Source: Dechloromonas denitrificans (lineage in GTDB: Bacteria > Pseudomonadota > Gammaproteobacteria > Burkholderiales > Rhodocyclaceae). From it: a DNA stretch of 64,000 nucleotides. The notes beneath the pieces were generated by a model that was not told the DNA's origin, searched no databases, and saw nothing but the letters and a program-made list of their open reading frames with translations. Positions 1 through 9,060 of the stretch are shown one piece after another (position 1 is the first letter of the stretch; each line of letters opens with the position of its first letter). The stretch is taken from the NCBI RefSeq assembly GCF_020510685.1, contig NZ_CP075185.1, positions 3,534,001-3,598,000 of the forward strand. The letters are read 5' to 3'. The translations under genes and the position numbers were made by a program.

Positions 1-1635
1 GCCCTGACCTTCCTGGTCACGGCCCTGTTGCTCTACTGGTACTCCAGCTCCGGGATGTTGACCGCCTGGGCGCTGGTCGCCGCGATGATTCCCGTGGTCT
101 GGCTACTCGGCATCATGCCGCTGGTCGGATTGACCCTCGACCCGCTGTCGATTCTGCTGCCCTTCCTGATTTTCGCCATCGGGGTGTCGCACGCGGTACA
201 GATGACAAGCGCCTGGAAGCAGGAAGTCATGACGGGCGCCGATGGCCAGACCGCCTCGACCAATTGCTTCATCAAGTTGTTCATTCCGGGCAGCGTTGCT
301 TTGCTGGCCAATGCGCTGGGCTTCATGGCCATTGCCTTTGTCCCGGTCAAGATTGTCCAGGATCTGGTCTTCACCGCCACCATCGGCGTGTCGATCATGA
401 TCGCCACCAACAAGATGCTGCTGCCCATCCTGTTGTCGTACATGAAGGCCGGTCGCAGCTGGGGAACAAGCCATGCCGGCCACGAGGCCGGGGCAGACCG
501 CCTGTGGCGGGCGATGAGCTGTGTCGTGCAGCGCAAATGGGCGACGGTAGCCATTCTCTGCGGCCTCGGCTTGTTGCTGGGCGCCGCCCTGGTCGCCCGC
601 GACCTGAAGGTCGGCGATTTGGGCAAGGGCATTCCCGAACTGCGCCCCGAGGCGCGCTATAACCAGGATGCCGAGTTCATTACCGCGAACTTCTCCCTCG
701 GTGTCGATGTGCTGGGGGTCATCGTTGAACCCCGGAACATGCGCGAGCCGTGTCTGGAATACTCGATGGTCGATCATCTTGACCGTTTCGAGTTCGCCAT
801 GCGCCAGGTGGCCGGGGTCGAGTCGGTGCGAGGGCTGGGCGGCGCGGTGCGAACCCTGAATGTGATCAACAACGAAGAAAACATTAAATGGGATGGCATT
901 CCGGAAACCCGTGCCCAGCTTGGCCAGTACATGACCGATGCCAACGCCAAGGACAAGGATCTTGCCCTGTTCGGTTGCCACACCGCCCAGGTCCTGCTTT
1001 ACCTGAAGGATCATCAGGCCACCACGCTGACGCATGTGGTGGACGAGATCAAACGTTACCGGGAGAACTTCACCGACGACAGTATCCGTTTCCGTCTGGC
1101 AACCGGTAGCGCAGGGATCATGGCGGCGACCAACGAAGTGGTGGCGGATGCCGACTTGTGGGTGAATCTGGCCTTGTTTGGTTCGGTCAGCCTGTTGTGC
1201 CTCCTGACCTTCCGCTCAATTCGAATCACGGTGTGCATCGTCCTGCCGCTGGCGATCGTCACCGTCTTCTGCAATGCCATCATGGCCTGGCTGGATATCG
1301 GATTGAAGGTAAATACGCTGCCGGTGGTCGCGCTGGGCGTCGGGGTCGGCGTCGATTACGGCATTTACCTTTTCGAGCGGATCAAGCATGCGGTGGATGA
1401 CGAGGGAAAAAGTTTGCAGGCAGCGCTTCTCGATGCCCTGAAACAACGGGGAACCGCCTCGGTATTCACGGCCTTGACCATGGCTGTTGGCGTTGGCACC
1501 TGGGTCTTCTCCGACCTGAAGTTCCAGGCGGACATGGGATTGCTGCTCGCCTTCATGTTTGTCGTCAATCTCCTGGCGGCAATCGTGCTCTCGCCCGCGC
1601 TGGCCGGGTTTCTTTGGCGCAACGGGAAGTCTTGA
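1..1635 (+). CDS. MMPL/RND-family transporter, C-terminal part (cut by window start)
   Basis: The reading frame is open from the first base, so the 5' end lies outside the window and about 544 residues are visible. Two clusters of hydrophobic segments flank a large periplasmic domain, as in RND proteins. The segment GVGVGVDYGIYLFERI in the second membrane bundle, with a buried Asp, is typical of MMPL/COG1033 transporters, which are proton driven and move hydrophobic compounds across the inner membrane. It resembles the complete transporter at 5208-7598, so the two are paralogues. It faces the next operon tail to tail across a 198-base gap. Substrate is unknown; family assignment is secure. 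Confidence 0.85.
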   Translation, partial: ALTFLVTALLLYWYSSSGMLTAWALVAAMIPVVWLLGIMPLVGLTLDPLSILLPFLIFAIGVSHAVQMTSAWKQEVMTGADGQTASTNCFIKLFIPGSVALLANALGFMAIAFVPVKIVQDLVFTATIGVSIMIATNKMLLPILLSYMKAGRSWGTSHAGHEAGADRLWRAMSCVVQRKWATVAILCGLGLLLGAALVARDLKVGDLGKGIPELRPEARYNQDAEFITANFSLGVDVLGVIVEPRNMREPCLEYSMVDHLDRFEFAMRQVAGVESVRGLGGAVRTLNVINNEENIKWDGIPETRAQLGQYMTDANAKDKDLALFGCHTAQVLLYLKDHQATTLTHVVDEIKRYRENFTDDSIRFRLATGSAGIMAATNEVVADADLWVNLALFGSVSLLCLLTFRSIRITVCIVLPLAIVTVFCNAIMAWLDIGLKVNTLPVVALGVGVGVDYGIYLFERIKHAVDDEGKSLQAALLDALKQRGTASVFTALTMAVGVGTWVFSDLKFQADMGLLLAFMFVVNLLAAIVLSPALAGFLWRNGKS

Positions 1636-1736
1636 TGAATCGTCGGCGCGCCGGACAGATCGCCACCCGGGGGCGCCGGTGACGTCGGCGGCCTGCTGAG
1701 CCGCCTCGCGGATCGATCGAGCCGTCTTTGGTGAAC

Positions 1737-1761
1737 AAAAAAAGGGGGGCTTACGCCCCCC
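1737..1761 (-). terminator. Rho-independent terminator of the DUF1329 operon
   Basis: On the minus strand a seven-base G/C stem (GGGGGGC pairing with GCCCCCC around a four-base loop) is followed directly by seven T residues. It lies about 70 bases after the stop of the DUF1329 gene, and so ends that minus-strand transcript. Confidence 0.85.
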
Positions 1762-1833
1762 GAAGGAGAGAGACCGAGACATACGGGGTCCCTCAACCGC
1801 AGTCACCCGAGGTGGGTGGGAGATGGTCGGGAC

Positions 1834-3147
1834 TCAGTCGCCGCCGCGCAGGTTTTGCACCTGGAAGAGTCCGGGCGGGTTCTTCTTGGGATCGACCTGT
1901 CCCTTGAACTGGCCGGTGGTGCAGTGTTTCGATTGCAGGTCGACCATCGAGAAGGCGTCGTCGATGCCGATGCCGGCCCCCTTGTTGACCGGCAGATGGC
2001 GGTCGGCGTGCGACTTGCCGACCATGAAGACCTTCCATAGCTCGCCCTTGCGATCGTAGATTTCGTTGGCGCCGTTCAGGTTGCCGAGCTGCACGTCCAT
2101 GTAGAAGACCCGCTTGCTGACCGGATGATTGGCATTGACCGGGGCCGCCTCGAGCACGTAAACCTTGCGCAACTGCCAGGTTCCTTCGTGGAAGCAACCG
2201 CCCTGACCGCCAAAGGCGACGTATTTGTAGCCGTCGGCTTCGGCCGGCATGTCGCTCGCCAGCTTCAGTTCATCATGGTTCCACATCGGCAGCAGCACGT
2301 TCCGGGTGCCCTTGTAGGTCCACTTCATGTCGGAAACGCGACCGTTGTAGCCTTCGAAGTCTTCGATCATCAGATCGGAACCGAGGAAGGAGTCGGTCGC
2401 CTGGCCTTGCGCCAGACGCCGGACACGGCGCTGGAAGCCGAGGTAGAGATAGGCATCGTCAAGCTTGTTGTCGTCCTCGAAACGCTGGATCAGCAACTGG
2501 GTATTCTTCAGGTCGGCCGGCTCATGTGCCTTGGTATAGATGGCGCGGAAGATGCCCGAAGGATTCGGGGTGATTTCCGGCACCGGCGCATCCTTGGTGC
2601 GATGCATGAAGTTCAGGAAGTGAAAGTCCCACTTGATGGTCTTTTCCACCTGGCCGCTCTGCATGTTGCGGTACTTCCAGTAGAACGGGGAAATGATCGC
2701 CCCGTCACCCCAGTTCACCCCGTACTTGTAATTCCAGGCCAGCTTGTCGCCGGCGTGCGGATCCTTGACATCCGGCTCTTCCGGGAACGGACGGCCGGCT
2801 ACGTAACCGGTCAGTTCGCCGGTCTTGGCGCCGAGCTTGGCCTTGTTCAGATTGGCCCTGGTCGCGTCGACGTAGGCCTTGTTGATGGTGAACTGAGTCG
2901 TTGCGCCAATCTTCAGTTCAAACAGGCCATCCTTGATCAGCTTGTAGACACCCGCCCCCAGCACGTCCTTGAACTGATCGACGTTGCTCTTGTTGATCAC
3001 CGTTCCCGCCGTCAGGCCGGGAAAGCTCGGCATGCCCGCCTTGTAGGGGTTGAACGAGTTGTCGACATCCGCTTCGGTGGCCGCCTGCGCCACCCCGACC
3101 ATGCCGACGGCAAGCAGCGGCACCAATGCAATCAAACGTTTTTTCAT
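1834..3147 (-). CDS. DUF1329 periplasmic protein (LolA/LolB-like fold family)
   Basis: This 437-residue protein begins with a classic signal peptide (MKKRLIALVPLLAVGMVGVAQA), so it is exported. The rest matches the DUF1329 family as I recognise it: W/Y-rich strands and repeated segments such as PMWNHDELKLASD. DUF1329 proteins are thought to share the lipoprotein-carrier (LolA/LolB) fold and usually lie beside DUF1302 genes. It is last in the minus-strand set, 22 bases after the DUF1302 gene, and is followed by a terminator. A role as a periplasmic carrier between the inner-membrane pump and the outer-membrane protein is inferred from context. Confidence 0.85.
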   Translation of the reverse strand: MKKRLIALVPLLAVGMVGVAQAATEADVDNSFNPYKAGMPSFPGLTAGTVINKSNVDQFKDVLGAGVYKLIKDGLFELKIGATTQFTINKAYVDATRANLNKAKLGAKTGELTGYVAGRPFPEEPDVKDPHAGDKLAWNYKYGVNWGDGAIISPFYWKYRNMQSGQVEKTIKWDFHFLNFMHRTKDAPVPEITPNPSGIFRAIYTKAHEPADLKNTQLLIQRFEDDNKLDDAYLYLGFQRRVRRLAQGQATDSFLGSDLMIEDFEGYNGRVSDMKWTYKGTRNVLLPMWNHDELKLASDMPAEADGYKYVAFGGQGGCFHEGTWQLRKVYVLEAAPVNANHPVSKRVFYMDVQLGNLNGANEIYDRKGELWKVFMVGKSHADRHLPVNKGAGIGIDDAFSMVDLQSKHCTTGQFKGQVDPKKNPPGLFQVQNLRGGD

Positions 3148-3169
3148 GTTTAGTCTCCTCTTTTTTAAA

Positions 3170-5137
3170 TCAGAACTTGTAGTTCAGCTTGACGAACAGG
3201 TCGTTTTCCTTGAAGGCCGCACCAATCGGGCCGGCCCGGAAACGCCCGAGAGGCTCCATGCCACCCAGGCCCCAGGACTGGCCGACCGCCTGGCTACCGT
3301 CGTAGCTGGTAAAGGGAGCAAAGGGATTGCAGGAACGGCAATCGTCGAAATTCCAGCGATCGCGCCCTTCGGCCATCTTGTAATTGGCGCCGATGGTCAG
3401 TTTCAGGTCGTTGGTGTAGTTCCACTCCAGTTGTGGCGCCACGGCCGTTGCCACGGCCCGGAAGTCATGGGCAATGATCAGTTGCGGGCTGACCGTACCA
3501 TTGCGCAGGAAGGCCTTGATCAACACCGTGCCGATAAAGTTGTCCTTCCAGTCGGGCATGCCGACCGGGCCCAAGGCCGCTCGGTGGTACTCGTGGTCGA
3601 AGATGTGCTGGTAGAACAACTGACCGGATATCAGGGTCGCCGAGGTTTCGCTGATCAGGGGGATGAAGGTCGGACGATCGACACCGATGACGGCGCGGAA
3701 CACGTCGTTCTTCGAATACAACTCGCTGCGTGCGGTGTTCGAGAACTCCTCACCCTTGGTATAGGCGCCCTCCATACGAACCGAGGCGCCGACCGCTGGC
3801 AGCTGGAAGTCCATCGAACCACCGATCAGATTGACCCGCGGAAAATGCATGTCGAAGGCGATCAAGCCGCTGACCGGCGCGACGCCGGGAATATTGCCGT
3901 TGCCTCCGGTAAAGGGATTGACCGCCCCGGCCGCCCCGTTGATCGCATGCAGCGACGGCAGCTGGGAACGATAGGTCAGGGCATTGAGAGAGAACGACAG
4001 CCCGCCCGCCGTCACGCCTTCAAACTTGACGCCAAGCTGGGTATTGGCGAGCGACCAGTCCGGCAGATGGACATTGCGGATACCGATCTGGTGCGCGCCG
4101 AAGTTGGTCGCCAGCGTACCGTTGCCGGCGAAGTTGGCGACGGTGCCGCCGTTATCCCAGAGATTGGCCATGCCGCGGAAGAAACAGCCGGCATCGAGGA
4201 TCGCATTCGGCGTGCCGCACTGCCCGAGGTTGTTGGCGCGGAACTTGTCGAAGTTCCAGACCAACTGGAAGTTGCGATCCTGCATCGAGTCGCTCGCCCC
4301 CATGCGGTACTCGGCCTGGGCGATCCACATCGGAATGCGGATGTCGGACAACTCGTCGTAGATATTGTTGCGCGAGAAATCGACCGGATTGATCACGTCG
4401 AGCACCCGGAACAGGTCAGTCCGCCCCCAGACCACCTGCTGCTTGCCGATCTTGACGAAGAGATCCTTGCCATCACCCAGACTGAAGGTCTTCTTGGCAT
4501 AGAGCTCGCGGACGAAGTCGAGCCGGTCGTTGAACTCGGGCGCTTCGAGTTCGCTGAGCTTCTGGTTGCCATAACCGCCGAAGTCGCGGCAACCGCGGTT
4601 GTCGGTATCGCAAGGCCGGACCGGCACGGCGAAGGCGACACCGCCGTTGGTCTGGTGCCAGCGATCGCCGAGCACGCGAAAGCCCTCGTTCGGGCTGTTC
4701 GGATAGCTGTCGACAAACTTGTTGTTGACCAGACCGAAGGCGCCGGCAACGGCGGTATGGCCCAAGCCTCCGCCATAGGGAACGCTGCCGCCCCCGCCGG
4801 TGCTTTCCAGCTGCACGGCACCGCCGGCATTCTTGCCGTACTCGTTGCTGTTCATCCGGTATACACCGTCCCAGCTGCCGCGCAGGATACCGTGGATACC
4901 CCAGCCGTCACCGACCCGCTTGTCCGCTTCCATCTGCAAGGTGTTGCGGAACTTGGCCAGGCCGACGTTCTCCCGGCGCACGGTATGGTTTTCGTAAGTC
5001 GTGTCGATCTGCCAGGGCGATGAATCCTCGCCCATCGAAGGCAAGTCGTCCGCCCGGACCGGGCCGGCAAAGCTGGTGCATAGGACGATGCCCAGCACGC
5101 TCAGCCGCATTTTTGGATATTGCTTTGTCTCGCTCAT
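3170..5137 (-). CDS. DUF1302 outer-membrane beta-barrel protein
   Basis: About 655 residues. The start at 5137 is preferred over an upstream ATG because GGGGG lies five bases before it. A signal peptide ends near AGPVRA-DD. The mature part has alternating amphipathic strands rich in Tyr, Trp, Asn and Gly and ends in Phe (KLNYKF), the usual C-terminal signature of an outer-membrane barrel. Segments such as GKQQVVWGRTDLFRVLDVINP are characteristic of DUF1302. It lies between the DUF1329 and RND genes on the same strand. It probably forms the outer-membrane part of a transport route; the direction of transport is not known. Confidence 0.85.
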   Translation of the reverse strand: MSETKQYPKMRLSVLGIVLCTSFAGPVRADDLPSMGEDSSPWQIDTTYENHTVRRENVGLAKFRNTLQMEADKRVGDGWGIHGILRGSWDGVYRMNSNEYGKNAGGAVQLESTGGGGSVPYGGGLGHTAVAGAFGLVNNKFVDSYPNSPNEGFRVLGDRWHQTNGGVAFAVPVRPCDTDNRGCRDFGGYGNQKLSELEAPEFNDRLDFVRELYAKKTFSLGDGKDLFVKIGKQQVVWGRTDLFRVLDVINPVDFSRNNIYDELSDIRIPMWIAQAEYRMGASDSMQDRNFQLVWNFDKFRANNLGQCGTPNAILDAGCFFRGMANLWDNGGTVANFAGNGTLATNFGAHQIGIRNVHLPDWSLANTQLGVKFEGVTAGGLSFSLNALTYRSQLPSLHAINGAAGAVNPFTGGNGNIPGVAPVSGLIAFDMHFPRVNLIGGSMDFQLPAVGASVRMEGAYTKGEEFSNTARSELYSKNDVFRAVIGVDRPTFIPLISETSATLISGQLFYQHIFDHEYHRAALGPVGMPDWKDNFIGTVLIKAFLRNGTVSPQLIIAHDFRAVATAVAPQLEWNYTNDLKLTIGANYKMAEGRDRWNFDDCRSCNPFAPFTSYDGSQAVGQSWGLGGMEPLGRFRAGPIGAAFKENDLFVKLNYKF

Positions 5138-5207
5138 GTTTCCCCCAGCGCTTGGTGTGTTCAAGAAGGATGGCTTTGCTGTTCCCCCCGGTTTCCGGAG
5201 TGTTTTG

Positions 5208-7598
5208 TTAGTCGTTTTCGAGCACCCCGTCCTCGTCGTAATGGACGGCCGTCACAAACTTCGGTTTGAAGACGACGCACCACGACGGCACGATCAGCAC
5301 GGCGGCGATCGCATTGACGATGAGCATGAAGGAGAGAAGGATCGCGGCGTCCGACTGGAAGCGCAGGTCGGACATGAAGATCCACATCACGACGCCGGCG
5401 ATCAGCGTCACGGCGGTGAAGCTGACGGCATAGCCGGTGGTGGCGACGGCATTGATCACCGCCTTCTTGATGTCCTGCAGGTGGGCGTATTCCTCGCGGA
5501 TGCGGTCCATGAAATAGACCGCATAGTCGATGCCGACCCCGACCCCGACGGCGATCACTGGCACGGTATTGACGCTGATCCCGATGTCGAGCGCCCCCAT
5601 GTAGGCGTAGGTCATCAGCGTCGAGAAGAGCATCGGCAGCACCATCAGCCAGCCGGCATGGAAGGAGCTGTAGTAGATCATCACGATCAGGAAGGCGAGC
5701 AGCATGACCGCCGGGATGATGATCATGTGGTCGGAATGCAGCGCCTGGTTGCCGGCCGCCGTGACGCCGATGATGCCGCCGCCGAGTTCGATGTGCAGAC
5801 CGGGCACTTCCGCCTCGATCTGCTTGATGCCCTCCTCGGCCAGCGCGACGATGCGGTTGATGGTCCCGGCCTGGTGGTCCTTGTAGTAGAAGACCATGTT
5901 GGCTTCGCTCTCGTCGGCATTGACGAATTCCTTCAAGGCGCCGGGAATCGGGCTGGAAGCCATGTAGGCGAACATCAGGCCGCCGATTTCGCGGGCCGTG
6001 TCGGGCAGTTGCATCCAGCGCGGATCGTCGTTGTGGGTCAGCTTGTTGACCACGCGGACGACGCCCGGCATGGCCTTGGTGCCGCCCAGCGTCGGGTCGT
6101 TCAGCATGTGCGCCTGAAAGCGTTCGATGGCGGCCATCACGTCCGGCCGCTTGATGCCGCCCGGCACGTCGGTACGCGCCACGACGTGCAGTTCCTCGGA
6201 GCCCGGGAAGCGCGTGTTGATCGCCTTGGTGGACACGTTGTAGTCGTGGTTCAGGTGGAGCAGCGGCGAGCCCGGCTCGGATTCGCCGAGTTGCACCTTG
6301 CTGACGAAATACATGCCGCCGATCGCCCCGATCAGCGTCAGGATCAGGATCGAACGCGCGCCGCCATCGGTGCCGCCGGTCAGCGCCATGGCCTTGCCGA
6401 GGAAGTTGCGGATACCCTCGTTGCCGTTGGCGTGCTTTTTCGGGGCCGGCAGGATGGTCAGAGCCAGCGGCACCATGAAGTGCACCGTGAAGATCACCGA
6501 GAAGCCCCAGAAGCCGGCAGCCAGACCGAGCTTGTGATTGAACGGCGCGGCGCCCAGCATCAGCACGGCGATCCCCAGCGCATCGACGATGATCGCCAGC
6601 GAACCCGGCCGGAACAGCGCGTCGAGCGCATTGCGGGCGGCCTTCGGGCCGTCATGGACAATCGCCAGTTCCTCGTAGTAGCGCACCACCAGCTGCACGC
6701 CGTGCGAGGTGGCGCGGGCGGCGATGAGGAAGGGAATGGGCAGCGACAACGGTTCGAGATTGATCCCCATGAAGGCCATGAAGCCCAGGCCCCAGATCGA
6801 CGACAGCGCAATGCCGAGCAGCGGCAGCGCAATGCCGTAGAAGCGGCGGAAATAGAGGATGAGCAGCGCCGACAGCAACAACAGCGTCCACGCCAGGATC
6901 TCGACGATCTGGTTGAGGTAGGTATAGACCCAGCCGGTCAGCACCGGATTGCCGGTGACGTAGATCTGGTGACCCGGCTTTTCCAGGCTTGCTCGCACCT
7001 TCTGCAAGGCGGCGAAGGTCGCCGGATAGTCGATGTCGCCTTCGTTGAGCTGCGCCTTGATCAGCGCCGCCTTCATGTCCGGCGAAACGAGCAGGCCGAA
7101 AATGGTCGGGTTGGCGATCACGTCGTTTTTCAGTTGCTCGAGTTCGGCCACCGTCCGGGTCGGCTGCAGCGGATCGTAGTAGGACTCGGAAGCGAAGCCG
7201 CCCTGGTCGTCGAGGAAGACCTTGCGCGCCGTGCGGTGGGTCAGGCTGGTCACCAGGTTGTGATTGACGCCGGGCAGGTTGTCCACACCCAGCGTGGCTT
7301 CGTGGATCAGCTTCAGGGTTTCGTCGTTGAAGATGGAGCCCTTGTCGACCTCGACCGACATGACGATCATGTTGGCGCCGCCGAAATTTTCCTTCAGACG
7401 GTTGTAAACCTTGATGTAGGGATGGTTCTGCGGCAGCAGGTCGGAGAATTCGGTAAATACCCGCAGGCTGGGCAGGGCCGCGCCGAACAGGCAGGTGATC
7501 AAGAGCACCAGCGACAGAACGATCTTCGGATTGCGGAAAATCCATTCCTCGCCGCGATGCAGGGCATGGGTGATGGTGTGGCGGAATTGGCTAACCAT
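5208..7598 (-). CDS. MMPL/RND-family transporter
   Basis: This complete 796-residue protein has one N-terminal membrane helix, a large periplasmic loop, a bundle of about five helices, a second loop and a second bundle, which is the duplicated RND layout. The second bundle contains GVGVGIDYAVYFMDRI with the buried Asp expected for proton coupling. MMPL/COG1033 relatives export lipids, hopanoids or other hydrophobic molecules. It is co-directional with the YCF48-like lipoprotein (22 bases upstream) and the DUF1302 gene. No periplasmic adaptor of the usual MFP type is encoded beside it, so the lipoprotein and DUF1329 protein may take that role (inference). Confidence 0.88.
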   Translation of the reverse strand: MVSQFRHTITHALHRGEEWIFRNPKIVLSLVLLITCLFGAALPSLRVFTEFSDLLPQNHPYIKVYNRLKENFGGANMIVMSVEVDKGSIFNDETLKLIHEATLGVDNLPGVNHNLVTSLTHRTARKVFLDDQGGFASESYYDPLQPTRTVAELEQLKNDVIANPTIFGLLVSPDMKAALIKAQLNEGDIDYPATFAALQKVRASLEKPGHQIYVTGNPVLTGWVYTYLNQIVEILAWTLLLLSALLILYFRRFYGIALPLLGIALSSIWGLGFMAFMGINLEPLSLPIPFLIAARATSHGVQLVVRYYEELAIVHDGPKAARNALDALFRPGSLAIIVDALGIAVLMLGAAPFNHKLGLAAGFWGFSVIFTVHFMVPLALTILPAPKKHANGNEGIRNFLGKAMALTGGTDGGARSILILTLIGAIGGMYFVSKVQLGESEPGSPLLHLNHDYNVSTKAINTRFPGSEELHVVARTDVPGGIKRPDVMAAIERFQAHMLNDPTLGGTKAMPGVVRVVNKLTHNDDPRWMQLPDTAREIGGLMFAYMASSPIPGALKEFVNADESEANMVFYYKDHQAGTINRIVALAEEGIKQIEAEVPGLHIELGGGIIGVTAAGNQALHSDHMIIIPAVMLLAFLIVMIYYSSFHAGWLMVLPMLFSTLMTYAYMGALDIGISVNTVPVIAVGVGVGIDYAVYFMDRIREEYAHLQDIKKAVINAVATTGYAVSFTAVTLIAGVVMWIFMSDLRFQSDAAILLSFMLIVNAIAAVLIVPSWCVVFKPKFVTAVHYDEDGVLEND

Positions 7599-7619
7599 GG
7601 CGTGGTTTTCTCCGGGCTC

Positions 7620-8585
7620 TTATTGTTTGGCGACGGTGCTGACGGCGCGCAGCAAACCGCCGGGGCCGCCGATGACGACGGCCGACTGGCCGGGCAGCGA
7701 AGCGCCGCCGCCAAGGAAGACCGGCAGCGGATCGGTATAGGGCAGGACGCGCCAGGTGTCGCCGTCGAGGCGGGCGATGACGCCGCCCGAGCCGACGCCG
7801 ACCGGCACGCCGTCATGCAGGAACAGCCGGTAGAGCGAGGCATGCGCCGCGTTGACCTGCTTCTGCCAGCTCCGGCCGCCATCCGTCGTATGCATCATCT
7901 GGCCGGCGATGCCGCTGACCCAGCCTTCGTTGCGGCTGGCGAACAAGGCGGCGTAGGGATAGAAATCGCCGGGAATCTTGGCGCCCTTCTTCCAGCTTGC
8001 CCCGCCGTCCTCGGAAAACACCGTCAGGCCGAACTCGCCGAGCGCGATGGCGTTCCGGTCGTCGAGAAACTGCAGGCTGGTGATCTGCGTGTCTTCACCG
8101 AGATCGGTGCTTTGCCAGGTCTTGCCCCGGTCCTTGCTGCCGGCGATCACCGCGTTGGTGCCGGCGACCCACCAGCCGCCCTGCTTGTCGCAGGTCACCG
8201 ACAGCGGCGTGCGCGGCGCTTCGATCGGCACCGATTGCCAGTTGGCGCCGTCGGCATCGGCCGACCACACCTTGTGGTAATGATCGACGGCAACGAAGCC
8301 CTGGTCGCCGCAAGTCGCGATATCGACCAGCGACGCATTGCCGAGCGCGCGGCGCTGCCAGCTCTTGCCCTGATCGACGGAAACCAGCGCGGCACCATCC
8401 TGGGTGCCGACCACGACGACCTTGCCGTTGCTCGCCACCGCCTGGGCGATGTCGTAGCGATGCACGGCACGCTGGCGTTCGGCGGCAATGCCGGACATGT
8501 CCGGCACTGGCGAACAAGCGGCCAGGAGTCCACCCGCAAGTGCCCCCCAGACCGGCAACAACGCAATTTTCCTGGTCATGCTCAT
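7620..8585 (-). CDS. YCF48/Hcf136-like beta-propeller lipoprotein
   Basis: The 321-residue product has a lipoprotein signal peptide ending LLAAC, so it is likely anchored by a lipidated Cys. The mature part carries repeated motifs of the GKSWQ / GGASWKKG / GGRSWQKQ type (WD-like BNR/YCF48 repeats), giving a predicted beta-propeller of about six or seven blades. The family is named for photosystem II assembly, but non-photosynthetic bacteria often encode it next to MMPL transporters and DUF1302/DUF1329 proteins. It is first in its operon, with GGAGG six bases before the ATG. The function here is unknown, possibly a scaffold or adaptor for the pump. Confidence 0.82.
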   Translation of the reverse strand: MSMTRKIALLPVWGALAGGLLAACSPVPDMSGIAAERQRAVHRYDIAQAVASNGKVVVVGTQDGAALVSVDQGKSWQRRALGNASLVDIATCGDQGFVAVDHYHKVWSADADGANWQSVPIEAPRTPLSVTCDKQGGWWVAGTNAVIAGSKDRGKTWQSTDLGEDTQITSLQFLDDRNAIALGEFGLTVFSEDGGASWKKGAKIPGDFYPYAALFASRNEGWVSGIAGQMMHTTDGGRSWQKQVNAAHASLYRLFLHDGVPVGVGSGGVIARLDGDTWRVLPYTDPLPVFLGGGASLPGQSAVVIGGPGGLLRAVSTVAKQ

Positions 8586-8625
8586 ACCCTTCCTCCGGTG
8601 TCTCGTACCTGTGGCGGTACTTTTT

Positions 8626-8656
8626 GTTTTCCCACTAGAATTACGATTAGGAAAAC
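8626..8656. promoter_or_regulatory. Candidate operator upstream of the lipoprotein/RND operon
   Basis: A perfect seven-base inverted repeat, GTTTTCC and GGAAAAC, is separated by 17 bases and centred about 55 bases before the lipoprotein start. It could be a binding site for a dimeric regulator of the minus-strand operon, but no regulator can be named. A separate short hairpin (GTACC / GGTAC) lies at 8605-8620. Confidence 0.3.
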
Positions 8657-8766
8657 TGATTTACTTGTTTTTCTTGAAGCGAACTATGCCTTCCCGAGAG
8701 AAACCCCGTCCAATACCAATTCCCATATCAATCAATACCTTGCAGGTATGAACAACGGTTTTTCAG

Positions 8767-8803
8767 GCAAAAAAATGCCCCGCCGCCCTGACGGGCGGTT
8801 TTT
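8767..8803 (-). terminator. Terminator after the meta-cleavage operon
   Basis: CCGCCC and GGGCGG form a six-base stem with a TGAC loop at 8783-8798. T5 follows on the plus strand, and a second hairpin with seven T residues follows on the minus strand (8767-8780). It lies 48 bases after the dmpI stop and can end the minus-strand meta operon; it may act in both directions. Confidence 0.7.
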
Positions 8804-8850
8804 CCTGCTTTTCGGGATGGCCGCTCAGCCCGGCCGGGCTTTACGCGACG

Positions 8851-9042
8851 CTAGCGCCCGAGGTCCTTGGCGGTCTTGCCGCCAATTCCCCATTGCGCCT
8901 TGGGCACGTCGTGGATCCAGACGCGAACGTTTTCCAGCGGCGCGCCGACGGCTTCGCTCAGGGCGGCGCTGACTTTCTCGATGACCGCCTTCTTCTGCTC
9001 CTCGGTGCGGCCTTCGATCAGGTAGATCTGGGCAAATGGCAT
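8851..9042 (-). CDS. dmpI: 4-oxalocrotonate tautomerase
   Basis: The 63-residue enzyme isomerises 2-hydroxymuconate to 2-oxo-3-hexenedioate in the dehydrogenative branch of meta cleavage. Counting from the processed N-terminus it has the catalytic Pro1, Arg11 and Arg39, plus Trp50 followed by GIGG, all at canonical places, and the length is normal for the family. It is the last gene of the meta operon, 18 bases after dmpH, in the same terminal position as in the classical dmp operon. Confidence 0.95.
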   Translation of the reverse strand: MPFAQIYLIEGRTEEQKKAVIEKVSAALSEAVGAPLENVRVWIHDVPKAQWGIGGKTAKDLGR

Positions 9043-9060
9043 GCTGTCTCCCTTCGCTAT

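Noticed and set aside
5001..8972. Plus-strand open frame of 1323 codons
   Set aside because: It runs antisense to the RND and lipoprotein genes, has Arg/His/Gln/Asp-rich composition typical of complement frames in GC-rich DNA and has no start signal or family motifs.
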